A stretch of DNA of 47,462 bases from CAYSCS01 sp964429695 (lineage in GTDB: Bacteria > Acidobacteriota > Aminicenantia > Aminicenantales > Aminicenantaceae), in contig CAYSCS010000072.1 of assembly GCA_964429695.1 (NCBI GenBank), positions 1 to 47,462 of the forward strand, given 5' to 3'. The notes beneath the pieces were generated by a model that worked only from the letters and a program-made list of their open reading frames with translations, was not told the DNA's origin and made no database searches. The translations under genes and the position numbers were made by a program. This document shows positions 25,211 to 33,229 of the stretch, in pieces (the first letter of the stretch is position 1; each line of letters opens with the position of its first letter).

Positions 25211-27583
25211 ATGAAAAAAATCCATTTATATCTTATTTTTGCCTCTCTTCTCTTCCCGGCTGGAGGAATCTCTCTTTTTCTCTCCCTCTACCTTAGACTT
25301 CCCTCCTTCTCCATGGTCAATCATTCTTTTCAAATAAACATCATTCATTTTCTTTTCTTTTTTGGGGTGGGATTTTTTATTCTCTCTGCTGGCTTGATCA
25401 TTCTTTCTCGGGTTGAAGGGGATCTCTTTCCCCTCAAGCGAGAGGCTCTTTTCTGGAGAAATCTTATTTCTTATCTGCCTTTCTGTCTTTTTCTCCTCTC
25501 CCCTCTGCTTCTCCTCCATTACCTCGAAAAGGATGACCTTAGAGCAAGGCTTCAGTCTCTTGGCATCTCAGTCCTCATCTGCTTTCTTTATTTTAGATTA
25601 AGCTCGCCCAACACTCTCGAAAAAATCCTTCCTTATAAAAAATGGTTATCGAAATTCCAAGAACTCTCCCTCAGAAAAAGGATACTCACCCTTTTTCTTG
25701 TCTCATTTTTTATCTATAACCTCTGTGCTTTGGTTCTCGTCTCAAAAGGGATCACCTTCTCTGGGGATGAGCCCTATTATCTCCTCACTACCCACAGTCT
25801 CTACAAGGACCATGACATCGACGTTTCTAATAACTATGAGAATAGGGACTATTTCAATTTTTATTCAAAAAAAGAAAATCCCAGACTTGTTCTGGGAAAG
25901 TATGCCAGAGAAGGACGAAAAAAAAACACACTCTATCCTATAAACTTGCCTGGCATCTCAGTTTTGATGCTCCCTTATTACGGATTGAGCCAGTTAGCCA
26001 AAGGAAAAATCTTGACTTTCATCTTGAAGGGAAGCCTCTCAATCTGGGCATCCCTTCTTGGAATCCAGTTTTACCTTTTAGCTCTTGAGCTCTGGCAGAA
26101 AAGAGGCCTTTCCCTTCTTCTTTGGTTTTTCTACTCTTTTTCGAGTCCGATTCTCTTTTATGCTATCCATCTCTACCCTGAAATTCCAGTCGCCTTCCTT
26201 TCTCTGTATGCTTTTCGAAAGATTCGTTCCAGGGCTCCTCTTTCTTGGGGAAATTATCTTCTCCTTGGATTTTCTCTTTCCCTTCTTCCCTGGTTCGGCC
26301 TGAAGTATCAGACAATATTCTGGCCTCTTTTTTTTATCTTTCTTTATATCTTTTTTAAAGAAAATAAATCAGGTAAAAAGGCACTTCTCTTCCCAATCTT
26401 CCCTCTTTTTTCCCTCACTTCCTTTTATTTTTTTCTTTTCAAGCTCTACGGCTCTTTTTCTCCTTTTTCAGTCTATGAAGGGACGATGACTCCTGAAAAA
26501 ACAATGTCCTTTCTGAGGATGGCCTGGAAGCTTCCCTTAGGGCTGAGGATTGATTCTTTCCTGGACTATTTTCTTGACCAGAGGGACGGACTCTTGCTCT
26601 ATTCTCCCTTTTATTTTTTCAGTTTTCTTGGACTCATCGAGCTTCGACGCAAGTCAAGCCGTGATTTTCTAATCCTTCTCTTTCTTTCCCTTCCTTTCAT
26701 CCTGAATTATGCTTTCTTCACCCACCGACAGGGATATTGTCCTCAGGGAAGAGTTCTTACTCCCATATCCTGGGTAGGGGCAGTGCTTGTGGGTTATTTT
26801 CTTGTTGAAAATAGAAGGAAAATCTTTTCCCTATTTTTCAAGATTATGAATCTGGGAGGAATTGTGATTACGGGGATGCTTATCTCTCATCCTGACTTTC
26901 TCTACCAGCCCACAACCCATGAAGTTACTACTCGCGCAGCAGACCTTTTCATCCATCTGAGCAATCTCTATTTCTTCATCCCTTCTTATCTTCCTTCTTT
27001 CATCAAGACAAAAAACATAGGCTATCTCCCCAATTATGTGTGGTTAATCTTGATAATTCTCTGGGGAGCTGCCTATGCCCGGACAAAAAAAGATATTCAG
27101 TTTAAGCCTCAGGTGCGATATTTTTCTCTCTTCATTCTTCTCCTTGTATTTTTCTTGCTCTGGGTTCTCTTCCCTCAACTCAGCCTTTATCCGGTTCATA
27201 CTTTTCATTATTCTGCCCAAAAATCTTTGGCATTTTATACTTTTCCGATGGGAAAAGGGGTAATATTAAAGAAAGAAGGTGAGCTCTATTTACACCGCGA
27301 TGGCTCCTTCAAGATTCCCTTCAACTCAAAAAAAGAAATCGAAAAAATGAAACTTACCTTTGGCTCAGAAAGTGGAGAGTATAGAGTTGAGCTTTTCTTA
27401 TTCGACATTCCTGTTTTTAAGGGTAGGACTCTTTATGAAAAAAGAAAAATCATTCTCACGCCACCCAAATCTTATCCTTACCGGAAGTTTCATCTCTATG
27501 AACTAAACCTGAAGATAAAGAAGCTTTCTTCAGAATCGATGCTTATCGACCCTTATTTCCTTGAAGTTGTTCCCTTAAAATAA
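25211..27583 (+). CDS. GT-C type membrane glycosyltransferase, paralogue 2
   Basis: This 790-residue multi-pass membrane protein is clearly homologous along its whole length to the gene at 21438. Shared landmarks are ITFSGDEPYYLLTTHSLYKD (acidic DE pair of PMT/ArnT-like enzymes), DVSNNYENRDY, YFLDQRDGLLLYSPFYFFSF, a PQGR/PQAR turn, HLSNLYFFIPSYLPS and PNYVWL. The C-terminal ~170 residues are again a soluble beta-rich domain (FGSESGEYRVEL). There is no obvious SD. The two genes form a tandem duplication later split by the IS element. Its 3' end overlaps the convergent tsaD gene by 31 bases. Enzyme class is inferred from topology and the DE motif; the glycan is not known. Confidence 0.8.
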   Translation: MKKIHLYLIFASLLFPAGGISLFLSLYLRLPSFSMVNHSFQINIIHFLFFFGVGFFILSAGLIILSRVEGDLFPLKREALFWRNLISYLPFCLFLLSPLLLLHYLEKDDLRARLQSLGISVLICFLYFRLSSPNTLEKILPYKKWLSKFQELSLRKRILTLFLVSFFIYNLCALVLVSKGITFSGDEPYYLLTTHSLYKDHDIDVSNNYENRDYFNFYSKKENPRLVLGKYAREGRKKNTLYPINLPGISVLMLPYYGLSQLAKGKILTFILKGSLSIWASLLGIQFYLLALELWQKRGLSLLLWFFYSFSSPILFYAIHLYPEIPVAFLSLYAFRKIRSRAPLSWGNYLLLGFSLSLLPWFGLKYQTIFWPLFFIFLYIFFKENKSGKKALLFPIFPLFSLTSFYFFLFKLYGSFSPFSVYEGTMTPEKTMSFLRMAWKLPLGLRIDSFLDYFLDQRDGLLLYSPFYFFSFLGLIELRRKSSRDFLILLFLSLPFILNYAFFTHRQGYCPQGRVLTPISWVGAVLVGYFLVENRRKIFSLFFKIMNLGGIVITGMLISHPDFLYQPTTHEVTTRAADLFIHLSNLYFFIPSYLPSFIKTKNIGYLPNYVWLILIILWGAAYARTKKDIQFKPQVRYFSLFILLLVFFLLWVLFPQLSLYPVHTFHYSAQKSLAFYTFPMGKGVILKKEGELYLHRDGSFKIPFNSKKEIEKMKLTFGSESGEYRVELFLFDIPVFKGRTLYEKRKIILTPPKSYPYRKFHLYELNLKIKKLSSESMLIDPYFLEVVPLK

Positions 27584-28590
27584 TAAGGCGCTCTCGGATA
27601 GGCATCAAGGTCGAAGGGGAAGCCACTCACTCCCTCTACCTTCAATCTCTTCAAGGCTAAGGCAGCAACCATGATTGCATTATCTGTGCAAAGCTCTGCC
27701 TCAGGTATATAAGCCGCGAGATTGTGCCTCTTAGAAAACCCCACAAAAAACTCTCTGAGTTTCCTGTTTCTTGCCACTCCGCCGCATAGAATCAGGGAGG
27801 CGGGCCTATATTCCTTCACCGCCCGAGAAAGATTTGAAAGAAGTGCCCTTATTACCCCTTGCTCAAAACTCGCCAGAAAGTCATAAAAAGCTTGGCTTCC
27901 CTTTCTTATCTTAAACTCGCGGATTTTCTTTAGGGCTTCTGTTTTTAAGCCGCTGAAACTGAAATCAAAACTTCTATTGCTCATTCTAGGCAAGGCAAAG
28001 GTAAACCGTGTTGGATCCCCTTGCCTTGCTAGCCTGTCGATTATCGGCCCTCCTGGGTATCCAATTCCCAGAAACTTTGCAATCTTATCAAACGCTTCTC
28101 CTGCAGCATCGTCTCTAGTGCTTCCTATTAACTCATAGTCTAGTTCCTCCCTCATCAGAAAGAGTGAGGTATGCCCACCTGAGACTACAAGGGCAAGTAA
28201 AGGGAAACGAATTTCTCTGTTTCCCAGGAAAGCCGATTCTATATGAGCTTCGATGTGGTCAACAGGAATCAGAGGCTTTTGATAGTAGAAGGCCAATCCT
28301 TTAGCGAAAGAAATACCAACTAAAAGAGAGCCAACAAGGCCTGGGCCCTGGGTTACTCCATAAAAATCAATATCCTTAAGCGCAAGGCCAGAACGTAGCA
28401 GGGTCTCTTCAACCACATAAGGCAAGGAAAGAAGGTGTTCCCGCGAGGCAAGCTCTGGAACCACTCCTCCATAGGGAGCATGAATCTTATCCTGCGAAAG
28501 GACCACACTGCCCAAGACACTTAAATCTTCCCCGAGCACTGCGCATGCAGTCTCATCACAAGAAGTTTCGATTGCCAGAATGTGTTTCAT
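27553..28590 (-). CDS. tsaD: tRNA N6-threonylcarbamoyladenosine transferase TsaD
   Basis: TsaD transfers the threonylcarbamoyl group from TC-AMP to A37 of ANN-decoding tRNAs, working with TsaB and TsaE. The 345 residues are typical for the ASKHA-fold protein. LAIETSCDETACAVL opens the protein; the metal-binding HIEAH has His112 and His116; LVVSGGHTSLF and CGGVARNRKLRE follow. All family signatures are present. The gene lies 45 bases after mtnA in the same direction, so it is probably the last gene of that operon. Its final codons overlap the end of the convergent GT-C gene by 31 bases. TsaB, TsaC and TsaE are not in this window. Confidence 0.97.
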   Translation of the reverse strand: MKHILAIETSCDETACAVLGEDLSVLGSVVLSQDKIHAPYGGVVPELASREHLLSLPYVVEETLLRSGLALKDIDFYGVTQGPGLVGSLLVGISFAKGLAFYYQKPLIPVDHIEAHIESAFLGNREIRFPLLALVVSGGHTSLFLMREELDYELIGSTRDDAAGEAFDKIAKFLGIGYPGGPIIDRLARQGDPTRFTFALPRMSNRSFDFSFSGLKTEALKKIREFKIRKGSQAFYDFLASFEQGVIRALLSNLSRAVKEYRPASLILCGGVARNRKLREFFVGFSKRHNLAAYIPEAELCTDNAIMVAALALKRLKVEGVSGFPFDLDAYPRAPYYFKGTTSRK

Positions 28591-28634
28591 CTCTCTTTGA
28601 TTCCCAGCTTATCCCTTAAGATTAAGACTTTTGT

Positions 28635-29702
28635 TTAAGAAGGATTAAATGAAGAAGATTTCTCTCTTTTCTTTTTATTTTTCAAGTCCAGGAGACTTCT
28701 ACGGTAGGGTGGCCTGATGATGCCCTCTTCAGTGATTATGGCGGTTATGTATCTTGCCGGGGTAAGGTCAAAAGAAGGATTATAGACTTCTACATTGCTC
28801 AAGGAGATGCATCTCCCGAAGATTTCTCTTACTTCCTGAGGAGCCCTTTCTTCAATCGGTATCTCATCTCCCCTTTTGAGCGTAAAATCAATGGTGCTTA
28901 TGGGAGCCGCAACGTAGAAGGGAAGGCGGTGTTCTCTGGCAAGCACAGCCAGAGTATAAGTCCCGATTTTATTAACCGTGTCCCCGTTTTGAGCAATCCT
29001 ATCCGCCCCAGTGAGCACAAGCGAAACCATCTTTTTCTGCATAAGGAAACCAGCCATATTATCGGTCACCAGGACAAAGGGTATCTTCTCTCGGGAAAGT
29101 TCCCAGCAGGTCAATCTTGCGCCCTGGAGAAAGGGCCTTGTTTCATCGACAAAAACTCTTATCCTTTTCCCCTGAGCTACGGCTGCGCGAATGATACCAA
29201 GTGCTGTTCCATACCCTGCGGTTGCCAGGGCTCCCGCATTACAATGCGTAAGCACTCGATCACCATCTTTGATGAGCTCTCTTCCCCAAAAGCCAATCCT
29301 CTTGTTTATCTTGACATCCTCCTTCTCCATCTCCAGAGCTTGTTGGAGTATTTTTTTCCTCAATTGAGGAAGATTAAGTTTCTTGTATTTCTTAAAAGTG
29401 CTCTCCATCCTCTCTAGCGCCCAGAAAAGATTTCTTGCGGTCGGTCTTGTTCGCCTCAGACGATTTATCACTCGAGAAAAATCCTCTTCGATATTCCCCT
29501 TATCCTTGACTTCTTTTAAACCCAGGCAAACTCCAAAGGCCGCTGCAACTCCGATGGCAGGAGCTCCTCTTATCGCCATCTTCTCTATAGCCTCAGCCAC
29601 CTCTTCATAGGTTTCACACACAAGATAAGTCTCCTCCCAAGGTAAATTTCTCTGGTCAACCATCACCACCTTTCCCTTTTTCCATTGGATTGTGGGGAGC
29701 AT
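28635..29702 (-). CDS. mtnA: S-methyl-5-thioribose-1-phosphate isomerase MtnA
   Basis: MtnA converts methylthioribose-1-phosphate to methylthioribulose-1-phosphate in methionine salvage. The 355 residues match the family, which is related to eIF2B subunits. IRGAPAIGVAAAFG, GDRVLTHCNAGALATAGYGTALG with the catalytic Cys, VLTGADRIAQNGDTVNKIGTY with the catalytic Asp, and FYVAAPISTIDF are all present. The start lies one base after the stop of the lipoprotein gene, so the two are translationally coupled. No other methionine salvage gene is nearby, and a role on other sugar-1-phosphates (for example ribose-1,5-bisphosphate isomerisation) cannot be excluded. Confidence 0.93.
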   Translation of the reverse strand: MLPTIQWKKGKVVMVDQRNLPWEETYLVCETYEEVAEAIEKMAIRGAPAIGVAAAFGVCLGLKEVKDKGNIEEDFSRVINRLRRTRPTARNLFWALERMESTFKKYKKLNLPQLRKKILQQALEMEKEDVKINKRIGFWGRELIKDGDRVLTHCNAGALATAGYGTALGIIRAAVAQGKRIRVFVDETRPFLQGARLTCWELSREKIPFVLVTDNMAGFLMQKKMVSLVLTGADRIAQNGDTVNKIGTYTLAVLAREHRLPFYVAAPISTIDFTLKRGDEIPIEERAPQEVREIFGRCISLSNVEVYNPSFDLTPARYITAIITEEGIIRPPYRRSLLDLKNKKKREKSSSFNPS

Positions 29703-29703
29703 C

Positions 29704-30558
29704 TTATTCCTTTTCTCTCTTCTTCCACTCTGGTTTCTCAGGGTTTTCCCACTTCCATTTCTTTATCCATCTTAAATATATATTATTGAATTCTTCCCAT
29801 TCCTCAGAAGAAAGTTCTGTCTTTAGCCTTTGATAACAGAAGACTATCTGAAGGTCATTATCGCGCCTGACTTCATCATTGGGGAGACCGAGTTCCTTGG
29901 CCAAGATTGCTTCCTCAAGGCTTTTTCTGAAATCAGAAAGATGGCTTTGAACCTGTGACTCAAGATAGTGAAAATAGCCACAACTCATTTTTTTCTCCTT
30001 AAGCTTTTCAACCGTCTTCAAGACTTGAACCAGAAGCTTCTCCCTTTCTTTTCCGCTTGCTTCAAGGGCTTCCCTCAAGGCAAAGTCTAGATGTTTTTGA
30101 GAAGTTGGTAGGAGAATCTCTATAAGACTCGACCTCTCTAAGAGGAAAGAATAGATTTTAAAAGAAGCCTCCTTGAGTCCTAATTCTTCAAGAGAGGAAG
30201 CTAAACCAAGGAGAGAAACCTGTTCAGCCCATTCTTCACCCTTCTCAAAACCAAGGTTAAAAGCTTCGCAAAAGCTCTCTTCAGCCTCTTCAAATAGAGC
30301 AAGCTTTAATTCTGACATTCCTTTAAGCATGTAGGCCTGGGCTGAAGGATTCTTCAAGGCTTCAATCTCAGCCTCTTTTCTTGCTCTCCTGTAGCAGGCT
30401 ACAGCCTTTGCTTCATCATATTCGCGCGAAAATCTCTGCCCCTCAGCATAAGATAATTTTGCTTCTTTAAGATGGGAGACACAGGAAGGAAAAAAAAGAA
30501 GTGAAGAAAAGATGATCAAGATTCCGTAATTTATTCGCAAATTAAACCCTTCCCTCAT
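29704..30558 (-). CDS. TPR-like lipoprotein
   Basis: The product is 284 residues with a lipoprotein signal, IIFSSLLFFPSC with Cys26 as the lipid site, so it should be membrane anchored facing the periplasm. The rest is helical with TPR-like pairs (ACYRRARKEAEIEALKNPSA, AYMLKGMSELKLALFEEAEE, FCEAFNLGFEKGEEW). The family is not recognised. It overlaps the upstream unknown gene by four bases (ATGA) and is followed at one base by mtnA. An operon of envelope genes with mtnA and tsaD is unexpected, and no function can be proposed from the sequence. Confidence 0.75.
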   Translation of the reverse strand: MREGFNLRINYGILIIFSSLLFFPSCVSHLKEAKLSYAEGQRFSREYDEAKAVACYRRARKEAEIEALKNPSAQAYMLKGMSELKLALFEEAEESFCEAFNLGFEKGEEWAEQVSLLGLASSLEELGLKEASFKIYSFLLERSSLIEILLPTSQKHLDFALREALEASGKEREKLLVQVLKTVEKLKEKKMSCGYFHYLESQVQSHLSDFRKSLEEAILAKELGLPNDEVRRDNDLQIVFCYQRLKTELSSEEWEEFNNIYLRWIKKWKWENPEKPEWKKREKE

Positions 30559-31139
30559 TTGTTCCTCTTTAATTCTTTGGCTACTATCTTTTCAATCATC
30601 TTCCTCACCTCATTTTCTTCGAAAAGCTCAATGCTCAAGGATGCAATATTTTCTGAAAGCTCCCGCAATCCCTCTTCTATCCTTAATCTCTCACCTGAAG
30701 ATTCGATGTCCTCTTTTACTTTCTTCAGTCTTTTTCTGAATTCAGAAACTATCTTCTGGTATTCGCGAGATTTCAATTCTTTTTGAAAAAGCTCGTTCAG
30801 AAAAGGATCTTCAAGACCAAGAATTGGATAGAGAAATTTGAAGGCTCTCCTTAGCTCTCGGAGGTCATTCTCCTCTATCTCTTTAGAATATTGTGCAGAA
30901 AGGGAAGTATCCTTCTTGAAAAAATCAAGGATAAAAAAATCCGGCTTTGACTCCAGTTTTCCCGGCTCCAACCAAATCTTCCAAGAGAAGATCCTTTCTC
31001 TCCAGCCTTTGCTCCTCCTCATCGCCCAGATAACCGAGCTATAAAGAAGAGGAAAGTAGAGGTAAATCTTCCCCGTTAAAAACCGCGAGAGAAAAATTAC
31101 CCCTTGCTCAATGAGCCCCTCAAATTTATCTTTTTCCAT
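30555..31139 (-). CDS. hypothetical protein, helical
   Basis: The product is 194 residues from the ATG at 31139; a TTG at 31175 could add 12 residues. No SD is clear for either. I do not recognise the family. The protein has one moderately hydrophobic segment (KIYLYFPLLYSSVIWAMR, about residues 24-41) and a long charged C-terminal region rich in Lys and Glu (residues about 115-194) that may form a coiled coil. It heads the operon with the TPR lipoprotein, mtnA and tsaD. The coding call rests on open frame, the ATGA coupling to the next gene and a protein-like composition. Confidence 0.6.
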   Translation of the reverse strand: MEKDKFEGLIEQGVIFLSRFLTGKIYLYFPLLYSSVIWAMRRSKGWRERIFSWKIWLEPGKLESKPDFFILDFFKKDTSLSAQYSKEIEENDLRELRRAFKFLYPILGLEDPFLNELFQKELKSREYQKIVSEFRKRLKKVKEDIESSGERLRIEEGLRELSENIASLSIELFEENEVRKMIEKIVAKELKRNK

Positions 31140-31262
31140 TTGAGTTAAGTTTAGCCTAACTTTTAATAAAATCAAAGAGAATTAATGCTCTTGAAATAAC
31201 CCAATTTATTCTGAGATTGCTTCTCTCTTTTTTCTTTTTTTCTTTTTTTCTTCAAAAACCTT

Positions 31263-31334
31263 TGCCTCGACCCTTGATAAAAGAGCTGGGCTTCACTAAA
31301 CCCAAGTGAGGTGTGGGTTCCTGACCTTGAGGCA
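31263..31334 (-). ncRNA. possible structured RNA element or weak terminator
   Basis: On the minus strand TGCCTC (31329-31334) can pair with GAGGCA (31263-31268). Inside lies a 7-base-pair hairpin, TGGGTTT-AGTG-AAGCCCA (31287-31304), followed by GCTCTTTTATC. CCTCACT and AGTGAAG offer an alternative, pseudoknot-like pairing. It lies about 125 bases before the start of the operon at 31139. A leaky terminator of the upstream esterase pseudogene is the simplest reading; a leader element is possible. No known riboswitch class is recognised. The rest of 31140-31606 shows no gene. Confidence 0.25.
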
Positions 31335-31606
31335 TAAATTCCCTTAAACCCTTAAACGGATCAAAATTATTGATATCTAAACTTTTTTTCTGGCGAGTAA
31401 TCATCCTTATTTCCGTGATGAAAAATATTGTTTGTTTATTTTAGATCTTTTTAGCATGAGTATAATAAGTTTCACTCAATAAATAAATTAAAAAACTAAC
31501 AGATTAGAATTTATTTTTACTAAAAAAGAGGCCGCAAATAGTCACTTCCTTTCTCCCTCACATTCTTGGGGATGCTTCATTCTCTCGATTAAGGAAACCC
31601 TGCCTC

Positions 31607-32933
31607 TTAGGAAAAGGAAGTCCATCCACGAGCCATCTCCACTGCATCCAAAAAAACAAGCCAGTCAATGTCAACGAGGCTTTGAGGAGTAAGAGGAAAA
31701 TATGTCGGGTTCTTCATACTTCCTGACCTTGAGGTAAACGAAATTCTCCCAGACACTGGACAAGCATTACTCCCCATAGGTTGGAATTAAGCAGGTTCTT
31801 TCCTTAATTGAAAGTATCCGTTCTTCAAGACTTCCCTCTTCAGGCCTTTCGAGGCCACTTGTCTTAGATAATCCCACCGCCGAACCTATGACTGCATAGC
31901 GTCTCCCCAACTTCCAGTTGAGATGCGCACCGGCAGGCCACCAAAGATAAGACTCGCTCCCTAGTGTCTATTGAGCCTCCCCTCGCTGGAGATGGCTATT
32001 ATGAGCATAGGCTAAAACCTTTCCTCTCCAACGCCCGCAAGAGACGATGTATTCGAGGTTTCGCGCCATCATCATCTCGCGAATACCGAGGACTCTCGCA
32101 ACCCTCTCCGCTGATTTTCGAGCCAGCGCGGCATGGTAGTTTAATAACTCTCTTGCTAGGAAGGCATAGTGCAAGGCTTCCAAATACAGGCTTTTTCCAC
32201 TCTTAACCACAAATTCCGGAGAGCGGATTTCAAGCTCTGAAATGAGCTCTTCAGTCTGTATCCTGAGTTCTTTTGCCTCATCTGAATCACCCCCAGACTT
32301 TTCCGCATTGAGCATGGCCTCAGGGTTTTCCCAAGCTGAATCATCTCCAAGTAGTGAGTCTATACATTGAGCATATTCCCTGCTCCTCTTTGAATCGAGG
32401 GAAGAAAAATAATCTAAAACAAAATGGAGAATTTCTCTTGGGTTCTCGCTACGCATCATTTCTGTCGGACTATCGAAGGCATAGAATCTTAGCTTGAGAG
32501 GATGGCAGGGGTCGTCGTTGTATCTCCTCATCCACTCAACTAGCTCTCGATTCGCCTCAAGGTGACCAAAGCCATGGCTGAATCCTTGTTCCCTCAACTC
32601 CTCGCAAGAAACCTGAGCACGAGAAGTAACAAAATCATTTACAATTCGCGCCCGAGGAAAACTGCTTTCAATGGCAATCGCGCTAAAACCATGCTCCTCG
32701 ACCAAGTTTTCAAAGAGTCTGTTACGAAAGATAAGAAGCTCCTTCCCTCCATGGAGAGCTTCTCCCAATCCTAATAATTCCAGAGAATCATCGAATGATG
32801 CCATCATCCTCTTCACGGCAAAAGCCAATGAACTCCTCTCATCCAAAGAAAACTCAATCGCCTCTTTAAAAATCCACTGCTCCACATTGGAATAAGAGGG
32901 AGGGCACTTAGCTTTCATCTTTACCTCCATCAT
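31607..32933 (-). pseudogene. erythromycin esterase family protein, nonsense and frameshift mutations
   Basis: The intact 321-codon part (32933-31968) has the family core: GLGEALHGGKELL, AIAIESSFP, EQGFSHGFGH, RFYAFDSP and AYAHNSHLQRG. Members are hydrolases; most chromosomal ones have unknown substrates. The frame ends at a TAG after RGEAQ, where a tryptophan is expected. Beyond it the same frame reads TLGSESYLWWPAGAHLN and RYAVIGSAVG and then stops at about 31770. After a one-base shift the normal C-terminus, SGSMKNPTYFPLTPQSLVDI then DWLVFLDAVEMARG, continues to a TAA at 31607-31609. The full-length homologue is about 440 residues, so the gene is almost complete but broken twice. Confidence 0.82.
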
Positions 32934-33229
32934 CTCTTTTAGGGCTATCCTTTATAAAATTATCCTTGGGGGGAGAGGCTCAAGGTGAAGATTTTTTCTC
33001 AAAATAATCTGTTAAGAAACCTTCTCTGCTCTTTGCTTTTTTTATTATATAAAAAAATTCCTCTTTCTCAAATTAACCCTCCCCCCTTCAAGACTGGATT
33101 AATTCAAGCCTAAAACCTTTCCTCCGTCCAGAAAAAAAGGAAGGAAAAGGATAAATAATTATTCTCTGATTTTAAAAATTGCGACTCCGCCTGAAATGTT
33201 GACTATCCTAGGGGAGATGATTTTTTTAT

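Noticed and set aside
28929..29417. 162-codon plus-strand frame inside mtnA
   Set aside because: It is an antisense shadow of mtnA without SD or family resemblance.
31263..31334. SRP RNA or SAM riboswitch
   Set aside because: A GGTCAGG stretch recalls SRP RNA, but the GGAAGCAGC tetraloop region is missing, and the conserved SAM riboswitch core is absent.
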